A DNA stretch of 64,000 bases from Grifola frondosa (GCA_001683735.1 LUGG01000003.1:496001-560000), one strand, 5' to 3'. Positions 35,003-46,927 are shown, counted from the stretch's first letter. Translations and numbers: made by a program. The notes: a model not told the origin generated them from the letters alone.

Positions 35003-37412
35003 ATGACCTTCTCGTCCTCCCACAGCTCAATGTCAAACTCCAATCTCGCACCCCCGTCGCCGATAATCAAGCAGAGGCGGATGACTTCGCCCTCTCTACC
35101 TCCGCCTTCCCGCTCAATTTGGTGAGCGGCTGTCGGAATATGCTATCGCGAGCGACGCGTTAATTGTCGGTTTGAACAGCCGGAGCCAGTCTTTGGCAAT
35201 GGAGGACGACGCCCTCCATCTCCTCTCAGGAATGGATACGTGCTTGATCCCCTCACTGGCGAATTGAGCGACGATGGATCTATTCATGCATCCGAGGAGT
35301 CCAGCAACAGCAAACAGTGGGGCCGACGCTCACATTCACCATCGCCGTCGGTCGCGAAGTTTGCCAGTAATTTGGCCCAGCGCGTCGGCTCTCTCATGAG
35401 CAACATGGGTCCTCGTTCGCCCGGTCTTCCTACGGACGAGGAACTCGAAGCAGATGCGGAGAGAGAGCGGGAGAGAAGCAGACGGGAAGCGGAGCGCATC
35501 CTCTCTCGGGAGGCGGAGGAGAGGCGAACGGTGGAGGAACGCGTAATGGCAATGCTCCAGGGCACCGATGGATCGCCTAAGTCGCTTCCTCTCCCGCCCT
35601 CGCGCTCGCAGACAATGCCTGGGACACCGCCGTCCCCTTCGTCTTCACAGAAGGACGCCAGTTGGTGGGCCGTTGCGAAAAGTAAGCTGACGCCGACCAA
35701 GGAGCCTCTCACGCCGGCCCAACAGATCATCCAAGAAACGAAAGTGCGCGACAAGGAAATCGAAAAGGAGAAAAGGAAACTTGCAAAGAAACAGAAGAGT
35801 AAAGAATGGCCGTCCCATCCTGACGACCAGTTTGAAGACCCCGCATTTATCACGCTCGGTCTCGCAGGGCCACCGCGAACATTTCCTCATTCCTCCTCCT
35901 CATCTCCGATTTCTCGCGCGCCCGCTATACCAAGTACTCCCCAAGTTTGGCTGCTTCCCCATTGCGGTCAAATGATTCAAATACCAATGCGCCTGGGTCT
36001 CCGTCGAGGTCGCCGCCGCCGCTATATGCACAGTTCAACGCTCAAGGCGCCCTGGATGTTCCAGGTACCTTACTGACGATTGCAAGGCGGTTCGAGAAAC
36101 TAGAGAAATGGACAGTGGGTCACGTCCGTGCGCTTGAGGATCGTATGGACGATGTCGAGCGTTGGCTTGTGGAGAAGGAGAGAACAAGGGAAGAGTTGGC
36201 AGCCGATAGCAACCCAAGCCATGATGCAATGAATGAGATGCGAGATGAGCTCTCTGAGCTTCAGGGACGTATCGGCGAGCTAGGTCGTGAAATGGCAAAA
36301 ATCGTGACCGCGCCAGGCAACCTATCCTCTGGGCCCTCTCGCAATTCCGCTAACATAATCAGAGCACCATCAGCCACGTCTTCTATCGCTGTGCGTTCCA
36401 TATCCAACCAGATCGCGAGTCCCCCCGCTCTACCCCTCCTAAGGCGCAGGGATCAACCAGTCCGACAACAATCACGCCGATAGTGTCATCACGTCCATCT
36501 CGGACGCGTCTACCATACCCCACGGGCGATTATGCTACCCCTCCGGATACAGTCTTGTTGAGCCAAGGCCCGTTCTCACCAACGAACTCCCCACCCGCAT
36601 CTCTCACCTCCGCATCCAAACGCCGTGTTTCCACCGCAGGCCTACCCTCACAAGGCATGGGCAATTCCTCAGCGAGCAACTCACCAGGGCTTCCGCGCTC
36701 TGACTCGCCTGCAGAATCCGCAAGTTTCTCCGCCCTCCCACGACCGCATGCCCCAGGATTGCGTCCTTCAAGCGCAAGCCCCACACCGCGAAAGCGATAC
36801 ACGGTCGCGCTTGGCGGCCCAATCATGTCTGCTGAACGGGATCGCGAACGGCCGTCCACGCCGCACTCACATTCTCAGTCGCGAGAGATGGGCACCGCCA
36901 TCTTCTCTACGTCCCCGATCTCCACCACTCCCACACCCTACGACGCAGATAGTGCCGACGAGTCCGACAGTGCGTCCGGTGTGAACGAGGAGACCATCGG
37001 GAGGACAGCTGGGCGTCAAGCTGGGCTTGCGCCGCCCACCGATACCTATGAGTCCCCATCCCCGTCTCCCAACGGTGGTTTCAGGTCCAAACGCTCTCGC
37101 CCGCAGTCTATGTATGCCCCGTTGGCCTCACAGAGCATCGCGACTCCGGCGCCGGTCATGCCGCTGAACCTTCGCCTGCGCTCGCACTCGACAGATCGTT
37201 TCGGGCTGGGAATATCCGATGCGGCTGGCGCACAGATTCCCGTCACACCCACTTCAGGGAGATTTGTTGATCCATTGGTCATGCGAAGACAAACGAAGGA
37301 GGCACTAGCAGGCACGGCCCCTCCACCGCCGAAGGTGACAGGAGCCAAGAAGGTGCCGGTGGGTGAGCTGGTCGCATTCTTCGACCAGGACAAGAAAGAC
37401 GCCGGACGTTAA
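35003..37412 (+). CDS. Ser/Pro-rich coiled-coil protein of unknown function (frame broken)
   Basis: The likely start ATG is at 35003 (MTFSSSHSSMSNSNLAPP). An intron at about 35122-35179 leads to PEPVFGNGGRRPPSPLRNGY. A Glu/Arg-rich helix follows (DEELEADAERERERSRREAE, ERVMAML), then a basic helix EKEKRKLAKKQKSKEW. Further on is a predicted coiled coil, RRFEKLEKWTVGHVRALEDR, continuing to MRDELSELQGRIGELGREM. The C-terminal 300 residues are disordered and Ser/Thr/Pro-rich and end PVGELVAFFDQDKKDAG. I recognise no named family. The frame slips by one base at C-runs 35939-35942 and 36421-36426, and probably 35051-35055. Restoring them gives one continuous protein of about 780 residues, so these look like sequence errors. 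It is divergent from LCB1. Confidence 0.65.
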
Positions 37413-37862
37413 CGTGCGATGTGCAAGCAAAACGGAGCTTGTTTCTTGAGTGTTGTGTTCCTGCTTAGATATGTTTTCTTGCTCGTTTTACTTGTATTTT
37501 GTACTGGTTCATTGGCGGAGTGTTTTGTTACTTGTTGCAACGTTGATAGTATGATACGACCCGTTACGACCATGCACGCAAGTTCATGTTATACCTTCTG
37601 GCCTTCATATTTGCACGAATGTGTTGAAAATTGACTGCCACCTTCAGTATAATTCTGGTGCTGTAATAAATGTGATATGTGTGATCTATAGCGGTGGATA
37701 CATTCTCCTCGACGTCGTGATACACATAGTCCAATTTGAACCAGTAAGTGCTACAGAATGTCCTGCATACGCTACCAGGATATATCAACGTGGCATAGTG
37801 ATGGTGATAGAGCTGTTGTATGCCTACATAGCCAATAAATTTTATTTACCTTTCGATCCGAC
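37413..37862. other. Intergenic, convergent 3' ends
   Basis: This AT-rich spacer lies between the coiled-coil gene and Clp1-like copy 3. No gene is supported. Confidence 0.5.
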
Positions 37863-38981
37863 TCAAGCCGCCCCCCGCTCAGCCGCCACTCGCATGGCTC
37901 CCGTCAATGAGTTCCAAGCATAGTCGATAGTGTGCCACAACCCATCGTGGCTGATCCCAAGCGCGATGGCATTCTGATATAGCCCATACACCGTTCTCGC
38001 ATATTTAGCCAACTGCGTGACAGTGCATGTTGCGCCCAGCTCCTCGATATACCTCTTTGTACGTTCATCGTCTGTCAAATTCGCCCCGTCGGGAATCCTA
38101 AGGTCGTGTGGGATTAAGCGGAAAAGTAAGTTCCTGTTGAGCATGCTGTAGAAGTACTGCTGGAGGTGATCGAATGCGTCCGGATCGGGAACGGCAAGGG
38201 GAATCACTGGCATACGAACTGCCGTCACAGCGCCCGAGGTCTCCGTCGGAGGTTTTAGAAACTTGAAGAAGAGGTCGGGTCGGGGTAGTGCCGGGATGCG
38301 CGAGCAGAACGTGGCGAAGTGCTCTGCGTGTCCGACGAGGATCTTCGCCTTCCGTCTGCGGAAGAGTGTGTTCAGAGTACGCGCAGGATCGCCGAGGGGA
38401 GGGAGCCGCGTGGTCTGATAAATCGCGAAGGCATGCGTCGGGCTAGTGGCAAGCCCTGAATCTGCCATGAGGACGGGCAGCAATTTGCGGCGGAGTGCAC
38501 GTTTGGGCGGATCAGATATTACTATCTTGAATACGGGAAACATCCTGCAAAAGCATAAGTTTGTCAATTCAGAGTGAAATTGAGACAACACGCACCGTGG
38601 TCCCAATGACACCAGAATCATCTTGAGACTCATCAGATCCATTTTGGCGTAGGAGGGCTCGAAGGCTGCGAGTTTCTCTTTATCTATCTCTGGAATATCT
38701 GGCTTCGATAACATCTTGGGAAGCAAGTGGTATGAGGATATCGTGGCAATAGGAATAGGGGAGTGAGGAGGAGCCGGAGGAAGCGGGGTCGTCATGAACG
38801 CCGCAACCTCTTCAGCGGTGGTGACCGGGGCACGAGAAACGGTGAAACGCGCTATCGCTAAAGACCTTCGGGCCCTCCTCTTAGCTGACACCACGATGAT
38901 GCGTCGGACATCATCACGCTTATCTCCCCGCAGGCGAAGAGAGTCGCGTTGCTTAGCTCGAGCGTGTCTGATTGCACCCAT
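37863..38981 (-). CDS. Clp1-like protein, copy 3
   Basis: The frame is open from ATG 38981 to TGA 37863 and most likely contains a spliced, in-frame intron near 38545-38598 (donor GTGCGT, acceptor TTTTGCAG), giving about 350 residues. The N-terminus is basic (KRRARRSLAIARFTVSRAPV). Then come FEPSYAKMDLMSLKMILVSL, VFKIVISDPPKRALRRKLLP, SPTHAFAIYQTTRLPPLG, AVRMPVIPLAVPDPDAFDHL and YARTVYGLYQNAIALGISHD, ending HTIDYAWNSLTGAM. Each block has its counterpart in copies 1 and 2 at 7-11 kb, in the same order. This copy is the only one of the three with an intact frame. Function in clamp-cell or dikaryon control is inferred from the family only. Confidence 0.65.
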   Translation of the reverse strand: MGAIRHARAKQRDSLRLRGDKRDDVRRIIVVSAKRRARRSLAIARFTVSRAPVTTAEEVAAFMTTPLPPAPPHSPIPIATISSYHLLPKMLSKPDIPEIDKEKLAAFEPSYAKMDLMSLKMILVSLGPRCVLSQFHSELTNLCFCRMFPVFKIVISDPPKRALRRKLLPVLMADSGLATSPTHAFAIYQTTRLPPLGDPARTLNTLFRRRKAKILVGHAEHFATFCSRIPALPRPDLFFKFLKPPTETSGAVTAVRMPVIPLAVPDPDAFDHLQQYFYSMLNRNLLFRLIPHDLRIPDGANLTDDERTKRYIEELGATCTVTQLAKYARTVYGLYQNAIALGISHDGLWHTIDYAWNSLTGAMRVAAERGAA

Positions 38982-41464
38982 AGCAGCGTTCGACGGAGTA
39001 AGGGATTGGAGAGAGCGGTGTGTCGCAAATATCAGTATGAAGGCAAATGCGGTTTGCGAACATGAGGAAACGAACCATGATGTTTATATCCCAGCACGAT
39101 GGCGCTGGCTGGAAAATGGGGCGTTTGTTCGACATGGCGTACAAAGAAAGCCAGACGGAGGAGGTTGATTGCAATGTGCCTTTTTTGGGCATTGTTTTGG
39201 CTCGCGCAAATGTGGACCTGCACAACCAAACATGTGCAAGCAATCGCCCACTTCAGATATCTTTCCTAATTTCACTGCCGACTATCCGTTTGTCGATCAC
39301 ATAGAAACCTTGTCAAGATCTGATGACCGTCGTGAAGTTGCAACGTTATCACAAGGACAAGGAAGACCGCTCACAGATATTTCATGTTGTATGGTTCACT
39401 TTCCATGCTTGGACATGAACACCCCCTTCTGGGAGAATAATCAGAACTATCATGAAAACTCTTGGAAAAACAAATTACCTGTGCATTTGAAATTCCGAAT
39501 GTACGAACCGAACGCAAGTAAAGAGGTCCGACGATCTATGTTAGTGAAGCCGCAGAGATTACCCGAAGGCATAGCCCGTGCCATGTCTTAGCCACAACCA
39601 TGACCTACCGTAGACGAGCTTCGTGGTGCTTGTTGTACTTGCTATTCATTTCCGCACACAACTGTAGAACAAATAGCACGATTTCGTAATATCCTCGCTT
39701 ACCTTGACCATCTTTGAAGGTCGCCGTTTCATGGTATCTGTCTTGGGTATCGCAGACGACAACAGAAACGAACTTGAGCAAGGTGCGTGGCAAACCTATA
39801 GCGATAGAGCTCCCAAGGCCGATGACGTAGGTCCTAAATCCTGTACGAGACCACATATCCATACCAATGCGCCATCAACAGCAGCCATCTCGAACATCTG
39901 GCACAACGCATAGCGCCCGAGGTCAGCGAGAAAGTCCAAGGTGGGCGACGAATGCCATGGACAAAAGACCAGCGAGCTTCAAATCGGGCAAAGGTTCCAT
40001 AGTGCCACTTGGAATACAAAACGGCCCGAAGTTCCGAGGTCCAGTCGTTGATTTTGACCGTGTGCATGAGAGGAATGGCACATCATCGATGCAGATGGTC
40101 ACTGGAAGCGCATCGTCGCACAAAAATGACAGCGACCAGGTTGACAGTGTCGCCAGGTAAGTAAGCGAAGACAGTGTCGCATTCTTATTATAGCGCCACC
40201 AGAGGTCCAGCGGCAGACACCTGCGGTGAACAAGAGGGACAGTATGGCGACGAGTCCAGAAGTGAACGTACGGACCAGAAACACGCGGGAGCCTTAGACA
40301 GTACCTCGGACAAGTGACCAGTAGACGTTGCCTAAGGGAAGTGGGGCGTTGCTTGTACAAAGGATCAACGACGAGTGACCGTCTGCATGCGCGAATTTGC
40401 TGAAATACGTAGTCGGCGAGGATACTCTGAGACCAGGTAAGACGTAGGGCAATGAGAGAGTTGGAAGGAAGAGGAAGAGAGATGCCAACAGGGCCGCGCC
40501 ATTCGGTTTTGAGGCGCACGAGTAACCAACGCATGGACCAGGCCAAGGATCAAAGCGCAGATGACGCGTGGCCATCACGAAGCCGAACCTACATTTTGAT
40601 ATGGGAATCTCAACGACGTTCTCGCAGGTTAATGGACATAAGAATGAGGAGGTTTCAAGGCCGTGAAATCCCAAGTGAACTAGGAACAAAAAGGCTTCAA
40701 AGCACATCAGTCCAAGGTACGTTGAATGAACACTCAGCTAGAAAGCACATTTCCAAACAGCGTAATTGTTGGCCAACAGCAAGAAAACAATAAAGGAATT
40801 GATGCCTGTGTCATATTTTAGCCGCCGACGAAGCATCAAAGGTAAACAATCGAGCCTAGCTCGAAACAATACCATAGTCCAGAATATATTATATCGCTCA
40901 TAATTTTTGTGGCCGCACTGTCTAAGGTGGAAAATTGGACGACTACTTTGCAACTACTTCCTTATTAATGTCAAGAAGCGAGACGGTCAACCTGCGTTCA
41001 AAGCATGCCATAAAACATAGTGGTTGGTCTACTAGTTGGCCTCGTTGAGTCGAGATTGTCGTCCGCAAACTTCGTATCGCTGGGGTCCTACTTGAGAAAA
41101 AATATTCAGAGAGGTGCCTTCGAACGATACCATTGGGGAACTGACGTTTTAAAGATGCCTCAATGCTCGGTCACGCTAAACAGTGAAGATCGGGGTTTTA
41201 GATATGTCCGACCGTCCATGCAAGTAAAAGACGATTTGGGACCCTTAGGGAATAGAACATGGTCCATATTCGAGCGGCGGAAAGAGAAAGTTCACCACAA
41301 CCGTGACGAAAGAAGCTCGAAGGATTCACATTATGGTCACCAATGCCAGTGACGACCCGTCAGAATAGCGCTAGGCTTCAACAATTCAAAATACAAAAAG
41401 TCCAGGGATGGCGAGGGTAAAACAAGAACCTCGCCTAAAATAAGACTTTCTCTTATGCTGCTTA
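38982..41464. other. Long region without a supported gene
   Basis: This stretch of 2.5 kb lies between Clp1-like copy 3 and the second secreted protein. Frames on the - strand at 39605-40707 have hydrophobic pieces (for example TFTSGLVAILSLLFTAGV near 40250) that could be remnants of a multi-pass membrane protein. They do not join into a credible chain. Frame 39169-39591 (+) is unsupported. Confidence 0.35.
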
Positions 41465-42097
41465 CTACTTGCAATTGTTCACGACACCATTCCCCGCGAG
41501 ACCCGCATTGGTCAGCTCTGTCTGCGCCTTCTCAAGGTTTGCAGACGTTTCTGGATCGGTGCTGGGAGACATCTGCGTTAGCTTTCATGTGTCTGCTAAT
41601 TTTATCCTGCTTACGAGGTGATATTCCCCAACGCAAAAAACACGGAGGTCAGGTTGCCTCCGACTTCATCTCGCGCTTCCGCAGGGGCCGTTTCGCCATT
41701 GATGAGAGCCAAAAGGATGGTTTTGACAGCTCCTTGCGCGCCACTGACTCCGTCCGCAGCGACTCCAATGAGCTCAGCAGCTGTCGAGTTCCTGTCCGTG
41801 AGTGTAGAATTAATATTCAGCAAGCATTGGCGAAGGTGAGTAGCGCAACATACGAAGCAAGCTGCATGGTGAGGTTGCTAACTGTCGCTTCCATTTGAGC
41901 GAGGTTGAAAACAATCTCTGCGCGATTGATGTTGCATTGCAAGTCGCCGACTTGGCGACGAGCATGCGGGACTTACCATGAAAAAGCGGTTAGTACCTTG
42001 CATAATTTGAACATACGAGTGGCTCACCGCCGCCGACCAGCACAGCGCCGAGAAGAGTAATGAAAGATAAGAGAGCGACAAGTGAAGTGTGCAACAT
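41465..42097 (-). CDS. Small secreted protein, HsbA-like, copy 2
   Basis: The ATG at 42095-42097 opens a signal peptide (MLHTSLVALLSFITLLGAVL). After an intron with a GTGAGC donor, the mature part begins RRQVGDLQCNINRAEIVFN. The next exons give GVSGAQGAVKTILLALINGE and DEVGGNLTSVFFALGNITS, and the last ends AGLAGNGVVNNCK. Exon layout, cysteine positions and the ALGNITS junction match copy 1 at 32141-32769, so these are paralogues. The protein is likely cell-surface or extracellular. HsbA-like is a tentative label. The gene lies immediately beside the duplicated toxin-like cluster, but I see no sign that it belongs to it. Confidence 0.68.
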
Positions 42098-42656
42098 CTT
42101 GGAATACCAGAGTGAAACTAGAAAGTTGTTGGAATTTGCTCGAAGGATCCTGAAAGGTTGAAAAGAAAGCGACGCCGGGTCGGATTTGTTTATGAAGTAT
42201 CGACAGTATGCCTTGCTCTTAAATACGACTTTGGGTCGCTGCGGGTTACTGAGAGCGGTGAATTTATTGCGCACGGTCGAACAGACATGAGAACGCTGCG
42301 CAAAAGAATATATTAGTAAAGAGTAGAATTGATGTGTAAATAATAAAGTAAGATACCTGTGCACTTGTAGTTAATCGGACGCACGAGTTGTGTATGGATC
42401 AAACAGATCGTCATGATACAGCCGATTCTGCTAGCGGAACAAGAAGTAGGAGGCCGTTAACTACATTGGGAAAATATTCGATAGCAACCTACATCTAGAA
42501 TGCTGTTAGATGATGTGCAGTTGACACTTATTCGACACCGCGGCGCTGCGCGTCCTAAAGTCATTTGTTAGCATAAGGTGCATAATCAGCATTACTAGGT
42601 AATTGTCAAGTTAAAAGAGGGAAACGAGCGGTTGAGTGTCTCCGTTGGAAGAACTT
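42098..42656. other. Upstream region of secreted protein; left edge of duplicated segment
   Basis: The first part is the promoter of the secreted-protein gene. From about 42600 to 42656 the sequence matches 48168-48224, upstream of the intact large gene (gaacgagcgg/gaaacgagcgg and the following bases). This marks the left end of the duplicated module. Confidence 0.6.
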
Positions 42657-43504
42657 ACGACGACAGTTGGCTGTGCATTCGTTATATTTCGTACAGCATG
42701 GTGCAGTGTAAATCTGTCAACGTTGAGACATACACAGGTCTGCGTGGTCCGCAGAAGATTAGCCGAATTGTGTTCTGCGGGTCATCAATACACAAAGCGC
42801 ACACACCTAAATATCTGTATTTTGGTCGTTCGAACGTTCTTTCATCCCTATGTTCGCAGAAGTATGCAAGTTATGTAGCGGAGCGTTGGCTCCTGGCCGA
42901 AGTGGTAGGCCACGAAGCGCCCGAGTAGACACCGAGGATATGCCCGTTTCGGGCTTACAACCGCATATTATAAGTACATATTCGACATCAATTTAGCCTG
43001 CTTCTGCTCCTCGACGCTCATGCTCGGTCTACCGGTAGCTCACTCTAGACCCTTTCAACGACCAATTCCATCAAAGTGCGACTTCACTGCGGTTGCGGCG
43101 AGAGTTCGTGCGCGAAGTATCGATCCAACCACCGTCTGTCTTTCCTCAATCAATTTACATCATCCTGGACTCAGACTGGAAACCTTGAATCTTTTTAGAG
43201 CGTTCTGTTGAAATGCAACATCCTAAGCTTTAGCTGAAGTGCAGCATCCAATATCTTACTGACGTCCTACTTTCGGGAACGGCGCGCCATCTCACTTCAG
43301 TGTTCACACCCTCGCGGCCATTCTTATTCCACGGACAGACTCTGGCAGCTAGCGCTGTGTCCTGTTCAGATATCCTACATATGCTACACGTACACCACTT
43401 CAGGACCGTTCTGACCAGATGCCGACCACGTTCAGTTTCTTCAGCTTCGCGGCGATAATCTCTCACTTCTCAAAACAAAGTTTTTCGCGTTAGGTACCAT
43501 TCAT
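42657..43504. other. About 848-base insertion relative to the second module copy
   Basis: In the copy at 48 kb, gaactt is followed almost directly by ctacttagtcc. Here the same flanks are separated by about 848 bases. The inserted DNA has no terminal inverted repeats and no coding frame that I can support. It could be a non-autonomous mobile element, or the remainder lost from the other copy. Confidence 0.5.
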
Positions 43505-44548
43505 ACTACCTAGTCCACTAGCATGCGGGAGGACCACCACGACGATCACAGTTCGGCATTTGAGTAGCCTCGAGAGTATATGACTCAGTCGCATTGCGGC
43601 TTTCCTTCATTTCCGCCTCTTATACGTCAGGAACATATCGAACGGAGTAGCTGTCTAGCTCGTAAATAAAAGCGCACGAGGTGATATGCTCAGGTGGTAT
43701 AGCAGCTCTGGGCGTCGCATGATACTTGAAAATTTGCTCAAGTACTTCCTCGTCAGGAGGATGATTGCTCGCCGCGTCTTCGCACTCTAGCGCTCTGTTG
43801 TTTCTTTACGGCCCTCTTTCCACCGATTGCATCGTTCGAACACACCCCGTATCTAAGACGACACCGATACCGCACTCACCCAAGGAATGGCAAACTTACG
43901 CGAATTCCTACTTCTGCCCAAGCTACCCTCCAAGGATTTTTTATCAAAGGAGGCATACGACGTGAGTCACATTATTGCACATTTATATCTTCGAGCGACT
44001 TAGAGAACTTGTCATCACTAGTTCATCCAACGTGACATCTATGTGGATGTCTCCACAGTACTCATAAGCAATTTTGATTGGAACTTTGTCTACGCCGATG
44101 TGCTCGCTTGGCCCTCCACCTCCAGAACTTCAGTCATTCTTCCAGATGGTGGCGCCATCAGTCTTTATACCCGCCAGTTCACTTCAGACACACCCGTGAC
44201 GCTGGAAATTTCTGCTCGTTCTCAAGATGAAGCTAAGCTCATCGTCTACGCCTCTTTTCTCGACCAGCCGATCTCCTTTACCACGCCAACCGCAACGAAA
44301 ATCACCCCACTCGATCTCGGCGCAGGCGCAGTCATTAAGTTGCGAACGGGTCCACCAGCGTCGGATCTCTTACACATTACGACGTACAGGACCTTGATGG
44401 GGATAGCCAGCTTTCCAAGTTGCTTGCTAGATAGCATCGCATCGCATCGATCCTCTTCTGGCTGTCCCCCTGTCTCGCTGCGACTCTCGAGGAGTATGAA
44501 CATGGCGCGCTGTCTTTCTCTGGGTCTCATAGCGTTCTATCACTGATG
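43505..44548 (+). pseudogene. Decayed 5' copy of the large hydrophobic/helical protein gene
   Basis: This stretch matches 48228-49240 of the intact paralogue through the 5' flank, exon 1, the first intron and about 220 codons. The start codon of the paralogue (ATG at 48608) is ACG here (43858-43860). Near 44325-44345 a short segment is missing and the frame changes. Similarity stops at about 44548, where an unrelated orientation begins. The next ATG (about 44043) would yield only a fragment. Several third-position changes separate it from its paralogue, so the duplication is not brand new. I treat it as a pseudogene. Confidence 0.75.
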
Positions 44549-44695
44549 CTATTACATGTTAGACGTCATTATGGCGGCCACGTCCGCTGCCTATGCATGG
44601 GTATATGCTCATTCACTCTATTGCCATCTTCGCGTCCCCATCTCTCATACTCCTGATGCATTTAGTCCGGATGCTTATCCACTCGTATAATACGC
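44549..44695 (+). pseudogene. Inverted fragment of the pore-forming-toxin-like gene
   Basis: About 130-145 bases match the sense strand of the toxin-like genes around the region between their coiled coil and hydrophobic segment (compare the reverse complement of 54890-55020). It lies on the + strand, opposite to the three full copies, and is joined directly to the truncated large-gene copy. It marks a rearrangement breakpoint. Confidence 0.7.
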
Positions 44696-45215
44696 ATTGT
44701 ACGAAGTGTACCTATTTTCTAACATAAAATTCATTGCTTCAACGCATCTCCCCAGGATTTAAGTAACAACGCATATCCAAAATGTCATCAATTCAGATGT
44801 CTCGCTGCGTTTAGTCTTGGTTTAGCATGGCCGGCACGACGATTCCACTGCATTACATTTCAAGATGCCACATGCTCCGATGCGAACTAACAAGGTATTG
44901 ATTGAATGTAACCCAGAAACACAGCAGGCGCCATAAACCTCGCTCTTGCCGCTAGCTCAACCCGCAATTCCGTTACGACGATCCTGAATGACCCAGCCGA
45001 CTATTAGGATATAATTGAGCATGGAGATTGTTCTTTGACATGGAGACCCACAGGACAGTGCCACACAGAAGCCAACTAGTATTCCAGACCCATTTCAACA
45101 CGCACAAATGTTACACAATACAATCACATCAGATATGGCCATCCAAGGGTATGACCATTGTCGTCCCAAGAAACGCGCTCTTGCTTCGCAGCCATATAGT
45201 ACAGAACCATCAGCC

Positions 45216-46846
45216 CTACTGGGCACGTCCGAGCTGTACCTCACAGTTGAGTTGAGTAGTGAAATTAACGGGTAGAAATACTGGATGAAATACCTCTTCC
45301 GAGACCTGTTCCAGCGTCTTCTTTTGCACATCCGTGACGTAGGCGGCCTTACGGTATTTGTCCGCTGTGGAAGGATGCCAGTACATCAGCACACCGTGTC
45401 ACAGGGGAACAGACACCAGCGATGATGCGGTAGACCAAGCGGTACATGAATGAGAGAAACGCACCGGCATCGCCCAAGGCGTTCCAGCGGTCGATAACCT
45501 TCTTCGACTCGATATTGGCCAACGCCGCACTCGCCTTGTGAATATCGTTGTGTGCCAACGTCTGAAGGTTCTTGAGATCGCTGGCGATAGCATCCCAGAA
45601 GCCGATCATCCCCTCGATCGCCAGGATAGTGGAGGGATGAGAGTGATGATACCCTTCAGGTCGTGCTGTCCTGCATGTCAGCGCTGCAAACGGGGAGATG
45701 CAAAAGCAGCCACGTACATCGATTACTGTCATATCGGCGACAAGCTTGATGTCGGCGGCAAGCTGGATGTCGCCTCCAAGTTCTTCACGGGCATTGTTGA
45801 TCAGATCCTTCAAAGCATCGATCTTGGCTTTCATCTCGACCGCCTTGTGCCCGTAGATACCCGCCACAACTGCAGCCGAGATGGTGCCAACGAATGGGCT
45901 AAAGACACGAGTTGGTAAGCATTCGGACAAAATGCGTCAGGAATATGGCAATAGAGTAAATGAGCATACATCCATGCATAACTAGCGGTAGTGGATGCCA
46001 CAACGACGTCTAACATATGATGGTGTCAGTAATAGAACCGTTACGAGACCCAGAGAAAGACAGCGTACCGTGCTCGTACTCTTCGTCATCCTTGCGAATC
46101 TCATTCACTTGAGCGTCGATCTTCGCCTTAAGTGTACTAATCTCGCCGTTCACAGAAGTTAGCTTTGTCTCCACGGCGGCTTGTCTCGTGTTCAAATCTT
46201 CCTGAGATTTCTTCGTATTTTCTTCAAACGTCTTCAGCGACTGAACGACACCGGCTGCAGTCTGCTGGAGTTTTCCAATGGCTTCGACCTGAGTATCGAC
46301 GAGTGCGTCGATGTTTGCTTTCAACTCTGCTTGCTTCTGAGAGTCTGCTTGCGTCGCGAGCTCACGGATCGCTTTGAAAATGTTGCCTAGAAAGGAGTGG
46401 CAGTATATCAGAGTACAGCACGAACGGAAGTAAGAGCCACGAACCATAGTATGAATCAGCTTCTTCGCCTCCCGCATTTTGCGCATAGTCATAGGCATCA
46501 TCTGAAAGCGCAACGACGGAGGGATATGTCTTGTCTTTGAATTCCTCGCATTGATCGTGGACCTGCTCCAGTCGTCGTCATCGTAAGTCGCATCTTGTAT
46601 ATAGAGAGGTTAAATGATACGCACGACTTTATAAGCATCAACAAGGGACGACAGGTCTGACGACAGCTTGTTATAGCCGTAATCAGAGAGCGCAAGTCGA
46701 TCCTTGTACTCTTGCATTGTGGTGGGCAGCAAGACGCCGGTCCAGGCGTACTTTATGAGGCTACGGATATCCTGACGTTGAAGGACGTAGGTACCGTCTG
46801 CATTGAGAAGGCCCTTGGGCTCCATGTCGCCAACAGTGTTAGTCAT
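45216..46846 (-). pseudogene. XaxA/YaxA-like alpha-pore-forming protein, copy A (frameshifted)
   Basis: The gene has about seven exons from ATG 46846. The N-terminal exon contains KGLLNADGTYVLQRQDI and LALSDYGYNKLSSDLSSLV. A long amphipathic coiled coil follows (KANIDALVDTQVEAIGKLQQ to EENTKKSQEDL) and then a DDEEYEH element. A hydrophobic glycine/alanine segment FVGTISAAVVAGIYG follows, and then a second helical part including FWDAIASDLKNLQTL. This order resembles subunit A of the alpha-xenorhabdolysin family, soluble proteins that insert a helical hairpin in membranes. No signal peptide is seen. Relative to copies B and C, one base is absent near forward 45634-45636, which puts the rest out of frame. 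It may be a true lesion or a homopolymer error. It is tail to tail with the decayed large-gene copy. Confidence 0.62.
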
Positions 46847-46919
46847 GATGATAAAGGTGAGGATGAGATATGTGCAAGAGTTGCGAGTTGCGAGTTGACC
46901 GAGCTCCGGTGTGGGGTGG

Positions 46920-46927
46920 TATTTATG
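46920..46927 (-). promoter_or_regulatory. TATA-like box of toxin-like copy A
   Basis: CATAAATA on the - strand lies 74-81 bases upstream of the start codon. The same element, within gtggggtggtatttatg on the + strand, recurs before copies B and C. Confidence 0.55.

Noticed and set aside
39605..40707. Possible multi-pass membrane protein on the - strand
   Set aside because: Hydrophobic pieces occur in different frames and no splice chain or motif order joins them.
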